Source: Planctomycetaceae bacterium (GTDB taxonomy: Bacteria > Planctomycetota > Planctomycetia > Pirellulales > Thermoguttaceae). From it: a stretch of 5,304 nucleotides of DNA. Shown in pieces: positions 1 through 5,304 of the stretch (its first letter is position 1; each line of letters begins with the position of its first letter). A program made the position numbers and the translations under genes. Below the pieces are notes generated by a model. The model was not told the origin of the DNA. It saw only the letters and a list, made by a program, of their open reading frames with translations, and searched no databases. The stretch is taken from assembly GCA_003532715.1 (NCBI GenBank), contig DOEZ01000044.1, positions 1,550 to 6,853 on the forward strand, given 5' to 3'.

Positions 1-1860
1 CAGTTCTTCGAGAGCCATGCGTCGAGCAGCCTGTTGCCCGACGTCGTGGCCGTCGCGGCGGAAGCCGAGTTGCAACTCGACAGGCTCGACGAAGCGCAGC
101 GCCGCTATCAAGACCTGGTCAGACGCTATCCCAACCATCCCGACCTTCCCACGTGGCAACTGCGGCGAGGGTTGATTCTCTTCATGCAGAAGAACTACCC
201 GCAAGTCGTCGACGCGATCAGGCCAATCGTCGGCCGGTTGCGTTCAAAGACGGCCCAAGCCGAGGCGTACTACCTCTTGGGCGGCAGCCTGGTCGAAATG
301 CGGCAGTTCGACGCGGCCGTCGCCGCGATCGATTCGTCGCTGCGGGCCGATCCTGGGTGGCGGCAGGCCGACAGCGCGATGCTCGTTCTGGCCGACGCTC
401 TCCGCCGCAAAGGCGACCATGCCCAGGCACGAACGGTCATCCGGCGGCTTGTCGCGACTTTTCCGAAAAGCGCCCTGCTCGATCAGGCGAACTACTGGCT
501 GGCCGAGCTGGCCTACAACGACGGCGACATGGCGGCGGCCATCGGCGTGTACGAAGAAATGCTTCGCAACTGGCCGAAGAGTTCGTTCGTGCCCGACGCC
601 CTGTTCGGGTTGGGTTGGGCCCGATTGAGCCGGCAAGAGTACGCCGAGGCCCAGAAGACGTTCGACCGCCTGATCTCGGATTTCCCCGAACACAGCCTGA
701 TTCCCCAAGCACGTTTCGGGCGTGGCACGGCGAGCCAACAGTTGAACCGGTTCGAACCGGCCATCGAGGACATCGAGGCTTTTCTGGCGACCAAGCCGTC
801 CGGCAAGGAGAAGTCCGACGCCTTGTACGTTCTCGGGCTGTGTCGGATCGGCCTGGGACAACTCGATCAGGCGGTCGTCGCGTTCGAGGCGTTGCTCGAC
901 GAAGACCCCAAATACCCCGGCGCGGACAAGACGCTCTATGAACTGGCGTGGACGCTGAAAAGCCTGGACAAGCCGCGCGAAGCGGCTCAGCGGTTCTCGG
1001 AGCTGGCTCGAATCCATCCGAACAGCGTTCTGGCGGCCGAGAGCCTGTTTCACGCCGCCGAACTGGAGTACGACCGACAGAACTTCATCGTGGCGCTGAC
1101 GACCTATCGCGACGTCGCCACGAAAACAACCGACCCGTTTCTCAAGGAGCGGGCGTTGCACAAGCTGGCTTGTTCGTACCTCGAAATGAAGCAGTTCGAC
1201 AAGGCGCTCGAGTCCTTCGCCGCCCAGCAAAAGGAGTTTCCACAAGGCGCGCTGGTCGTCGACGCCGCCTTCATGGAAGGTGAGACCTTGGCGCGGCGAG
1301 GGCAGTTCGAGGCTGCCCTGGCGGCCTACGAGCGGATGTTGGCCATGTCGGCCAAGCCGGCCGACAAGCACTTGCGCGCCGCCGCGCTGCTGAAGGCCGG
1401 ACAAGCGGCGACCCGGCTGAACCAGTGGGACAAGAGCCTCGTTTTGCTTACGAAGGGCGCCGGCGAAGAGCCCGATTCGCCTTATCTGCCTGAAATCCTC
1501 CTCGAACAGGGCCGGGCTCAGGAGCAACTCGGCCGGCTCGACGAAGCGGCCCAACTCTACGCCGCCGTCCCCGGCAAGACGGGCGGGGAACCGGCGGCCC
1601 GGGCTCGGTTCCTACTAGGCCAACTCCTCGCTCGCCAGGAGAAGCACAACGAGGCGATTCGCACGTTCTACCAAGTGATCTACGACGAGCAGGAACTTCC
1701 GCAATGGCAGGCCGACGCCACCTACGAAGCCGCCCGATCGTTCGAGGCGCTCAAGAACACCGACCAGGCCAAAAAGCTCTATCGCGAACTCGTGACGAAG
1801 TATCCCGAAAGCGATAAACAGCCGTCGGCCCAGAAACGCCTCGACGCACTCGAGCGGTAG
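1..1860 (+). CDS. Large tetratricopeptide-repeat protein, 5' end outside the window
   Basis: The frame is open from base 1 to the TAG at 1858-1860, giving 619 residues with no start in view; the first residues (QFFESHASSSLL) already read as protein, so the TTG at 34 is not a credible start. The visible part is almost entirely helical repeats: about 16 units of 36-38 residues, each with a small residue pattern (A..L..GQ.D.A...F..L) and many ending in a P-x-S/P-x-H turn such as YPNHP, FPKSAL, WPKSSF, FPEHSL, HPNSVL and YPESDK. This spacing and the 'YP.S' ending are typical of the TPR_6/BamD/YbgF-like class of TPRs, which act as protein-protein scaffolds, often in the periplasm. No catalytic domain, membrane segment or signal peptide is visible here; a signal peptide could lie upstream. 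The C-terminus ends soon after the last repeat (ALER). Exact function and partner are unknown. It converges with the manC-like gene. Confidence 0.93.
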   Translation, partial: QFFESHASSSLLPDVVAVAAEAELQLDRLDEAQRRYQDLVRRYPNHPDLPTWQLRRGLILFMQKNYPQVVDAIRPIVGRLRSKTAQAEAYYLLGGSLVEMRQFDAAVAAIDSSLRADPGWRQADSAMLVLADALRRKGDHAQARTVIRRLVATFPKSALLDQANYWLAELAYNDGDMAAAIGVYEEMLRNWPKSSFVPDALFGLGWARLSRQEYAEAQKTFDRLISDFPEHSLIPQARFGRGTASQQLNRFEPAIEDIEAFLATKPSGKEKSDALYVLGLCRIGLGQLDQAVVAFEALLDEDPKYPGADKTLYELAWTLKSLDKPREAAQRFSELARIHPNSVLAAESLFHAAELEYDRQNFIVALTTYRDVATKTTDPFLKERALHKLACSYLEMKQFDKALESFAAQQKEFPQGALVVDAAFMEGETLARRGQFEAALAAYERMLAMSAKPADKHLRAAALLKAGQAATRLNQWDKSLVLLTKGAGEEPDSPYLPEILLEQGRAQEQLGRLDEAAQLYAAVPGKTGGEPAARARFLLGQLLARQEKHNEAIRTFYQVIYDEQELPQWQADATYEAARSFEALKNTDQAKKLYRELVTKYPESDKQPSAQKRLDALER

Positions 1861-1883
1861 CGCGGCCGCGTTCGGACTTCATC

Positions 1884-1972
1884 CGTCGCGTAGCGACGTT
1901 GTGAAGGTAGCCGTGGACTTCAGTCCACGGACCGAGTTCCCCCCAGATCCAAGGTGCGTCGCGTAGCGACGC
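1884..1972. repeat. Hairpin cluster: two copies of a CGTCGC-GTA-GCGACG palindrome around a longer stem
   Basis: The 119-bp gap between two convergent genes contains a palindrome at 1884-1898 (arms CGTCGC and GCGACG, spacer GTA) and a near-identical one at 1956-1972 (7-bp arms GCGTCGC and GCGACGC, same spacer). They flank the stem at 1911-1930. A half copy (CGTAGCGACGC) occurs at 5040-5050. The layout resembles REP-type intergenic repeats; from memory such elements are common in planctomycete genomes, but that was not checked. The second palindrome lies only 7 bases past the manC stop, so it could also protect or end both convergent transcripts. Confidence 0.6.
1911..1930. terminator. Perfect 9-bp stem between convergent genes, possible bidirectional terminator or REP element
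   Basis: CCGTGGACT (1911-1919) and AGTCCACGG (1922-1930) are exact reverse complements separated by TC; an 8-bp stem with a TTCA tetraloop is the more realistic RNA fold. It sits 50 bases after the TPR gene stop and 49 bases after the manC stop on the other strand. Neither side carries a run of T, so it is not a classical intrinsic terminator. A dispersed hairpin repeat that secondarily insulates the two genes is equally possible. Confidence 0.4.
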
Positions 1973-1979
1973 TCGATCC

Positions 1980-3080
1980 CTACAGATACTCGGCCCAGCC
2001 GCGGTCGCGTAGCTCTTGGGTGATTTTGCGGATCGATTCCTCGTCGTGTTTGTCCGCGACAAGCGTCGCGTCGGGCGTCACGATGACAATGAGATCCTTC
2101 ACGCCCATGGTCACGACCAAATGGCCCAGCTCTTGGACGCGGATAATCGACCCGGTCGTTTTCAGACCGATGTGCCGCCCGGCGTCGATGACGTTTGCGT
2201 CGGCGTCGGGGCGGCCGAGCCGTTCGAGTGCCCGCCAACTGCCGACGTCGTCCCACTCGAACGGCGCCTCGACGACGACCACGTTCTCGGCCCGCTCCAT
2301 CACGCCCAGGTCGATCGAGATCGGCTCGATCAGGGCGAACTCGCGCTGCAGCACCTCGTCGGCCTCGGGCGTGCCGGCAGCGTCGGCGATGCGCTCGAGG
2401 CGTTCGATCATCTTCGGCTGGAACCTCGCGATCGTCTCGAGAATCGTGTCGGCCCGCCAAACGAAGATGCCCGCGTTCCAATAGAAATTGCCCGACTCGA
2501 TGTAGCGCGAGGCCACGTCGGCCTTGGGCTTTTCGTGGAACTTCTTGACGGCGAACGCGGCCGGCTCGTCCTTGGTCTTCCGGGCGTCGCCGGTCAGCGG
2601 CTCGGCCCGCTCGATGTAGCCGAACGTCTCGGCCGGATACGTCGGCCGAATGCCGAAGGTGACCAGCCGGCGGCGATCCTCCTCGACCAGCGAGGCGGCG
2701 AAGCGAATCGCCTCCTGGAACGTTTCGTCCGGGCCGATCACGTGGTCCGACGGCATGACGGCCATGATCGCGTCGGGGTCTTTCCGCAAAATAGCCGCCG
2801 CGGCCAGGCCGATGCACGGCCCCGTGTCGCGCTTGCACGGTTCGACGAGAATCGCCCCGGGCGGCAACTCGGGCAGCGCGGCGGCGATCTGGTCGGCCAG
2901 CACGGCGGTCGTCGCCACGTAGGTTCGCTCGGGCGGCGCCAAATCGCCCAGCCGGTCGGCCGTCGCCTGGATCATCGTCCGAGAGCCCATCATGCCGAGA
3001 AGCTGCTTTGGCCGCGTCGTGCGGCTTTCGGGCCAAAAACGAGTGCCGGCGCCACCAGCCATGATTACGGCGTTGAGCAT
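1980..3080 (-). CDS. manC: Mannose-1-phosphate guanylyltransferase (GDP-mannose synthesis)
   Basis: Predicted to join GTP and mannose-1-phosphate into GDP-mannose and pyrophosphate in the cytoplasm, supplying mannose and fucose donors for surface glycans. The 366-residue product shows the family motifs in order: the nucleotide-binding GGAGTRFWPESR...RPKQLL near residues 9-28, EPCKRDTGPCIGLAA at 80-94, the PSDH motif at 110-113, FGYIE at 153-157, FHEKP at 181-185, YWNAGIF at 200-206, ISIDLGVME at 254-262 and FEWDDVGSW at 274-282. The last ~60 residues (GHLVVTMGVKDLIVIVTPD) match the short beta-helix tail of GMP/ManC proteins. There is no C-terminal mannose-6-phosphate isomerase domain, so this is the single-function short form. 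The frame stays open to 3422, but the ATG at 3080 puts AVIMAGG at the family's N-terminus, and the upstream extension is low-complexity repeat. No strong Shine-Dalgarno precedes this ATG. Convergent with the TPR gene, divergent from the Nif3-like gene. Confidence 0.95.
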   Translation of the reverse strand: MLNAVIMAGGAGTRFWPESRTTRPKQLLGMMGSRTMIQATADRLGDLAPPERTYVATTAVLADQIAAALPELPPGAILVEPCKRDTGPCIGLAAAAILRKDPDAIMAVMPSDHVIGPDETFQEAIRFAASLVEEDRRRLVTFGIRPTYPAETFGYIERAEPLTGDARKTKDEPAAFAVKKFHEKPKADVASRYIESGNFYWNAGIFVWRADTILETIARFQPKMIERLERIADAAGTPEADEVLQREFALIEPISIDLGVMERAENVVVVEAPFEWDDVGSWRALERLGRPDADANVIDAGRHIGLKTTGSIIRVQELGHLVVTMGVKDLIVIVTPDATLVADKHDEESIRKITQELRDRGWAEYL

Positions 3081-3147
3081 GTTGATACCCAGTGGATTCG
3101 AAGGGAACCGTCCCCCGTTGATCTTTCCTCGAAGCGGGGTCCACGGT

Positions 3148-3176
3148 ATTGTAAGGGAATCGCCAACCCCCGGCAA
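3148..3176 (-). promoter_or_regulatory. Candidate sigma70-type promoter for manC
   Basis: Read on the minus strand, TTGCCG (3176-3171, 4 of 6 to TTGACA) and TACAAT (3153-3148, 5 of 6 to TATAAT) are separated by exactly 17 bases. Transcription would begin near 3141, leaving a leader of about 60 bases before the manC ATG at 3080. Position, orientation and spacing are right, but a two-box match alone occurs by chance, and planctomycete promoters are poorly characterised. Confidence 0.4.
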
Positions 3177-3249
3177 CAGGACTCGCGACCGCCGGAAGAG
3201 CCGAAAACGGCCGCGGAAGAGTAGAGTTTGGTTGTTGTTTCGCAACGCT

Positions 3250-3414
3250 TCAGCCGAACGACGTCTCGGTCCCACGATTCGGAAAAAGGGGAAAGGGGAG
3301 AAATGGAAAAGGCGTTGAATGACCTCAACGTCACCCAGAACAAGAAACCAATGAGTTTTTCCCTCTTTCCCCTTTCCCTTTTTTCCGATCCTGAAAGCCA
3401 CTTTGAACGGCTGA
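3250..3414. repeat. Large imperfect inverted repeat with purine and pyrimidine arms
   Basis: The left arm starts with TCAGCCG (3250-3256) and continues into a purine tract from 3281 (GGAAAAAGGGG...). The right arm has a 31-base all-pyrimidine tract at 3356-3386 and ends with CGGCTGA (3408-3414). Arms complement each other as ATTCGG-AAAAA-GGGG-AAA-GGGG against CCCC-TTT-CCC-TTTTTT-CCGAT with scattered mismatches, and the outer TCAGCCG/CGGCTGA pair sits at nearly equal distance (19 against 17 bases) from the tracts. As RNA it could form a long hairpin. It could be a MITE- or REP-like element, a non-coding RNA or a relic of duplication; no transposase or target duplication was recognised. Confidence 0.5.
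3313..3330. repeat. Small hairpin inside the inverted repeat
   Basis: CGTTGA (3313-3318) and TCAACG (3325-3330) are exact reverse complements around the six-base loop ATGACC. It lies between the purine and pyrimidine arms of the larger inverted repeat, though nearer the left one, so it would form part of the apical region if the whole element folds. No T-run follows it. Confidence 0.45.
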
Positions 3415-3442
3415 GTAATCACGTTGTTGTCAAAAACAATTC

Positions 3443-3466
3443 TTCGTGCCTTTGTGCCTTTGTGAG
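3443..3466 (+). repeat. Three tandem 8-nt units (TTCGTGCC / TTTGTGCC / TTTGTGAG)
   Basis: The three units run head to tail at 3443-3450, 3451-3458 and 3459-3466, the outer two differing from the middle one by one or two bases. They lie 55 bases before the start of the Nif3-like gene, just right of the large inverted repeat. From memory, 'CGTGCCTTTGTGCCTTTGTG' strings recur in intergenic DNA of several environmental bacterial phyla, which suggests a dispersed repeat; this was not checked. Confidence 0.55.
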
Positions 3467-3508
3467 AGAACCGTCCTCGCGAGAAGGCGTGAAGAAGAGA
3501 CCGCTATC

Positions 3509-3513
3509 GAGGA
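3509..3513 (+). promoter_or_regulatory. Shine-Dalgarno GAGGA that fixes the Nif3-like start
   Basis: GAGGA ends seven bases before the ATG at 3521. It supports that ATG over the longer open frame that begins at an ATG at 3446, whose extra 25 residues come from the tandem repeat. Confidence 0.6.
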
Positions 3514-3520
3514 TATCGCC

Positions 3521-4303
3521 ATGCCGAACGTAGCCGATTTCGCCGCGTTTCTCGAACGGTTCGCTCCGGCCCGACTGGCCGAGGAGTGGGACAACGTCGG
3601 GTTGTTGGTCGGTCGCTCGAACCACATCATTGCCCGGGCGATGACGTGCCTGACGGTGACGCCCACGACCGTGGCCGAGGCGATTCGCCAGGGCGTCGAT
3701 CTGATCGTCACCCATCATCCGTTGTTGTTCACGGCGACCCGGCGGCTGACCGACGCCGAGCCGGCCGGCGCGATGTTGCTCGATTTGATCGGCGCGGGCA
3801 CGAGCGTCTACAGCCCGCACACCGCGTTCGACTCGGCCCGGCAGGGGATCAACCAGCGTCTGGCCGAGGGCTTGGGTCTGCGCGGCATCAGCCCGCTGGT
3901 GCCGGGCGATGATGGCCTGGGCACGGGCCGCTGGGGCTGGTTGGCCGAAGAGATCACGTTGGAACGGCTGGCCGACCGCGTGAAGCAGTTTCTCGCGATC
4001 GACACGATCGGCCGTGTCGGCCCAACCGACTTGGGCGTGCGAACCGTGGCCGTCGGCTGCGGCGCGGCCGGGTCGCTGCTGGCCGACGCGCGCCGGGCGG
4101 GCTGCGACGCGATGCTGCTGGGCGAAACGTCGTTCCACACCTGCCTCGAAGCCGAAGCAACCGGCATGGGTCTGCTGCTGGCCGGCCATTTCGCCAGCGA
4201 ACGCTTCGCCGTCGAAGCCCTGGCCGACGTCCTGGCCAAGGAATTCCCGGACACTGAGGTCTGGGCGAGCCGCGACGATCGCGACCCGGTTTGTTGGGAG
4301 TAG
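3521..4303 (+). CDS. Nif3/YbgI-family dinuclear metal centre protein, short form
   Basis: The 260-residue product belongs to the Nif3-like (NGG1p-interacting factor 3, E. coli YbgI) family, cytoplasmic proteins that form toroidal hexamers with a two-metal site in each subunit. Diagnostic motifs are all present: EEWDNVGLLVG at residues 21-31, the THHP metal motif with H65 and H66, SPHTAFD with D104, GCGAAGSLL at 179-187, and the C-terminal GHFASER with H223 and E227. The length matches the short bacterial form; the PII-like inserted domain found in ~370-residue Bacillus-type members is absent. Databases often label the family 'GTP cyclohydrolase 1 type 2 homolog', but its physiological role is unsettled, so I do not assign a reaction. 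The start at 3521 is chosen for its GAGGA site and because MPNVADFAAFLE matches the usual N-terminal helix. The strongly GC-rich third positions fit the manC and TPR genes. Confidence 0.95.
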   Translation: MPNVADFAAFLERFAPARLAEEWDNVGLLVGRSNHIIARAMTCLTVTPTTVAEAIRQGVDLIVTHHPLLFTATRRLTDAEPAGAMLLDLIGAGTSVYSPHTAFDSARQGINQRLAEGLGLRGISPLVPGDDGLGTGRWGWLAEEITLERLADRVKQFLAIDTIGRVGPTDLGVRTVAVGCGAAGSLLADARRAGCDAMLLGETSFHTCLEAEATGMGLLLAGHFASERFAVEALADVLAKEFPDTEVWASRDDRDPVCWE

Positions 4304-4337
4304 ATGGCGGCGAGCCGAGTAACAGGTAACGGTTCAC

Positions 4338-4343
4338 GGGGGA
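4338..4343 (+). promoter_or_regulatory. Shine-Dalgarno GGGGGA deciding the start of the small membrane protein
   Basis: GGGGGA ends six bases before the ATG at 4350, a good spacing. The in-frame TTG at 4344 directly abuts this site and could not use it, so the ATG is preferred. Confidence 0.5.
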
Positions 4344-4349
4344 TTGGAT

Positions 4350-4862
4350 ATGGCACGCCGACCGAATATCACGCGAGTTCTGATTTACACGACACTTTGC
4401 GCCGTTCTTGCAGGTGTTGTTGTCCTGTGCGTGGTGATCGTTTATCAGAGTCAAAGGGCACGCCTTGCGGGATCGATATGCACAAAGGTTGACAGCTTAG
4501 TCTTGTACCCGCCGAATGACGCATCTGAACTCGAATGGGCGGTCCTCGTCTACTGGACCAGTAATCTTCATGGCGAGGCGATGCCGTCCTGGTACGCTTC
4601 TTACTCATCGCTCCGGGAATTGGATCAATTTCTGGATACGACCATGGCTGGCGGCCCAAACCGTTCGACGATTGACGGACTTTGGGACCGATACGCCTCC
4701 ATGAGTGACAGTGGTTTGCGGTATCGAGTTAAGTACGAACCGATCCGAGACGAGGATGCGGCTGCAATCACTTTGAAAGGCGAGGCCCATGCTAACGCGA
4801 GATGTTATCGAGACTTTCTGGAAGGTGTGAGGCAAAGACACGCTGCCATAAGAAACCCATAG
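4350..4862 (+). CDS. Hypothetical single-pass membrane-anchored protein
   Basis: I do not recognise this 170-residue protein. Residues 1-9 are basic (MARRPNITR) and are followed by a hydrophobic stretch at about 10-32 (VLIYTTLCAVLAGVVVLCVVIVY) and another positive cluster (QSQRAR), reading as an uncleaved signal anchor. The remaining ~135 residues are polar and probably extracytoplasmic: an aromatic-rich segment (EWAVLVYWTSNLHGE), SWYASYSSLRELDQFLD, GLWDRYASMSDSG and a charged C-terminus. It starts 46 bases after the Nif3-like stop on the same strand, so the two may be co-transcribed. Codon use is clearly less GC-rich than upstream genes, which could mean a different origin or weaker constraint. 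The TAG stop is immediately preceded by the slippery-looking AAACCCA, and the -1 frame continues for 40 codons, so the true C-terminus may lie near 4981. Confidence 0.7.
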   Translation: MARRPNITRVLIYTTLCAVLAGVVVLCVVIVYQSQRARLAGSICTKVDSLVLYPPNDASELEWAVLVYWTSNLHGEAMPSWYASYSSLRELDQFLDTTMAGGPNRSTIDGLWDRYASMSDSGLRYRVKYEPIRDEDAAAITLKGEAHANARCYRDFLEGVRQRHAAIRNP

Positions 4863-4981
4863 GCGTCGAAACCCTGCAGAGCGATTTCAATGCAAAGCGA
4901 AAGGGATTCCGGAAGGGCAAAGAAGAGTGGAGATTCCGGGTACACATCACCAGTATTGACAATACCAGTGATGACGGGTAG
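4859..4981 (+). other. Protein-like -1 frame extension of the membrane protein
   Basis: After the TAG at 4860-4862, the -1 frame runs 40 codons from ATA at 4859 to a TAG at 4979-4981. It encodes a plausible soluble tail: IGVETLQSDFNAKRKGFRKG followed by KEEWRFRVHITSIDNTSDDG, with a basic patch then an alternating strand-like RFRVHI. Third-position composition resembles that of the preceding gene. It has no good start of its own (an ATG at 4802 is in frame but lies inside the membrane protein gene and lacks a clear ribosome site). It may be reached by -1 slippage at 4853-4859, giving a 210-residue product, or it may be joined in truth by an indel that the assembly or a mutation has disturbed. 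Chance openness cannot be excluded at this length. Confidence 0.35.
4945..4973. repeat. Interrupted palindrome with internal direct repeat
   Basis: CATCAC (4945-4950) pairs with GTGATG (4968-4973), and GTATTG (4953-4958) pairs with CAATAC (4960-4965), with a 2-base mismatch between the two stem parts. ACCAGT also occurs twice as a direct repeat around ATTGACAAT. No T-run follows. It could be a protein binding site or a weak hairpin, but it also lies within the possible coding tail, where it encodes THITSIDNTSD-like residues, so its symmetry may be incidental. Confidence 0.35.
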
Positions 4982-5092
4982 TTTCCATGTACGGCAAGAT
5001 TGGCACGGCTGGTGATTCGTGGTTTTCCGCATCCCATAACGTAGCGACGCAGCCGCTGGCATTCTCAGAGCGCAAGAAGGCGAGCGTCCTCC

Positions 5093-5278
5093 AAAGTTGC
5101 GTACATCCCCATAACGGATAAGACGTCCCCGGAATAGCAGGCAGACACCTGTTACACTTTCGAGCCGTGGACCCCGGAGCAGCAGGCCGAGGCGGCTGCC
5201 CAACAGGCTAATGGCGTTAAACCGTATTACAGTAGTTTGAAGTTTGTTTTACGGCGGCTGCGCGACGCAAGTTGTTGA
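5093..5278 (+). pseudogene. Stop-interrupted protein-like remnant
   Basis: In one frame the translation reads KVAYIPITDKTSPE, a TAG at 5135-5137, then QADTCYTFEPWTPEQQAEAA, AQQANGVKPYYSSLKFVLRR and LRDASC to a TGA at 5276-5278. The part after the TAG looks like real protein (WTPEQQAEAAAQQ helix, KPYYSSLKFVLRRL), yet has no ATG or GTG start and only a late TTG, so it cannot be an ordinary gene. A single base change (TAG for CAG or GAG) would join the two halves. I do not recognise the family. It may be the decayed 3' end of a gene, possibly related to the open frame at 4987-5121 through a frameshift. Chance similarity to protein is the alternative. Confidence 0.35.
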
Positions 5279-5304
5279 GTATAATGGTCTGGAAAAACTG
5301 GGCG

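Larger units (their letters stand above)
3081..3520. other. Divergent intergenic region, 440 bp, no convincing gene
   Basis: This gap separates the starts of the manC-like gene (leftward) and the Nif3-like gene (rightward). Open frames exist on both strands, but their translations are rich in K/G/E or F/P/S because they read the purine and pyrimidine tracts, and none resembles a known family. What it holds: a promoter-like pair for manC (3148-3176), a large imperfect inverted repeat (3250-3414) with a small inner hairpin (3313-3330), an 8-nt tandem repeat (3443-3466) and the Shine-Dalgarno of the Nif3-like gene. The repeat section looks like an inserted or dispersed element more than a compact promoter region. 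Confidence 0.6.
4863..5304. other. Right-end region without an intact gene
   Basis: GC content here is near 47-50% in the lines I counted. The contents are the -1 frame tail (to 4981), a palindrome (4945-4973), a small open frame at 4987-5121 (44 residues, MYGKIGTAGDSWF...), a half copy of the CGTAGCGACGC repeat (5040-5050) and a stop-interrupted protein-like stretch (5093-5278). A minus-strand frame at 4805-5203 is open for 132 codons but reads as an antisense shadow. TATAAT occurs at 5280-5285 without a matching -35 box, so a gene starting just beyond the window is possible but unproven. Confidence 0.5.

Noticed and set aside
244..1554. Minus-strand open frame of 436 codons opposite the TPR gene
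   Set aside because: It mirrors the TPR coding strand and is typical of GC-rich third positions; its composition (R, Q, L, G rich) shows no domain.
34..1860. TTG at 34 as the start of the TPR protein
   Set aside because: The frame is open and protein-like from base 1 and the first TPR is already under way, so the gene simply enters from outside the window.
2016..3224. Long plus-strand open frame of about 400 codons opposite manC
   Set aside because: It is an antisense shadow of a high-GC gene, with R/G/D/V-rich composition and no family motifs, while the opposite strand has a full set of ManC motifs.
3081..3422. N-terminal extension of the manC-like protein to an ATG at 3422 (480 residues)
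   Set aside because: The added 114 residues read low-complexity tracts of the inverted repeat (for example KKGKGKEGK), and the family N-terminus matches the ATG at 3080.
3424..3455. TTGTCA at 3427 as the -35 box of a Nif3-like gene promoter
   Set aside because: The -35 match is 5 of 6, but nothing resembling TATAAT occurs at 16-19 bases downstream.
3443..3466. Tandem 8-nt units as a CRISPR array
   Set aside because: The units are only 8 bases long and directly adjacent, with no spacers and no cas genes.
4987..5121. Small open frame of 44 residues starting five bases after the tail's stop
   Set aside because: The spacing hints at coupling, but there is no clear ribosome site and no recognisable content; kept only as part of the region description.
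4805..5203. Minus-strand open frame of 132 codons at the right end
   Set aside because: It overlaps the end of the membrane protein gene, has no clear ribosome site, and its sequence shows no recognisable domain. The plus strand in this region reads more like protein.
5280..5285. TATAAT as a promoter for a gene beyond the right edge
   Set aside because: The hexamer is perfect, but no -35-like box lies 16-18 bases upstream and no downstream gene is visible in the 19 remaining bases.

Overview
The window looks like chromosomal DNA from a GC-rich bacterium, most likely a planctomycete of the Pirellula type. This is inferred from the high-GC codon use of the first three genes, the long regular TPR protein, and intergenic hairpins (a CCGTGGAC/GTCCACGG stem flanked by CGTCGC-GTA-GCGACG palindromes) that resemble dispersed repeats I remember from that phylum. 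No 16S or other marker is present, so the placement is a judgement.

Layout: (1) 1-1860 (+) is the 3' part of a large tetratricopeptide-repeat protein whose start lies before the window. (2) 1861-1979 is a short gap between convergent genes holding three hairpins. (3) 1980-3080 (-) is a complete single-domain mannose-1-phosphate guanylyltransferase (manC type), with a plausible sigma70-like promoter at 3148-3176. (4) 3081-3520 is a divergent intergenic region with no convincing gene. It carries a large imperfect inverted repeat whose arms are a purine tract and a pyrimidine tract, and an 8-nt tandem repeat. (5) 3521-4303 (+) is a short-form Nif3/YbgI-family dinuclear-metal protein with all expected ligands. 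(6) 4350-4862 (+) is an unrecognised single-pass membrane protein. (7) 4863-5304 has no intact gene but contains two protein-like stretches without proper starts.

Gene relations: ManC makes GDP-mannose for surface polysaccharide and glycan synthesis. The TPR protein is probably an envelope or scaffold protein. Nif3-like proteins are widespread with no settled function. Nothing shows that these genes form one pathway, and I see no defence system, CRISPR array, RNA gene or complete mobile element.

The most interesting part is the lower-GC right end (roughly 50% GC in sampled lines, against about 70% or more in the nif3-like gene). The small membrane protein stops at a TAG directly preceded by A-AAC-CCA, which fits the X-XXY-YYZ pattern for -1 ribosomal slippage. 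The -1 frame then stays open for 40 protein-like codons. Further right is a second protein-like stretch interrupted by a TAG. These could be recoding, sequencing or indel errors, or gene decay. I rank them as leads, not conclusions.
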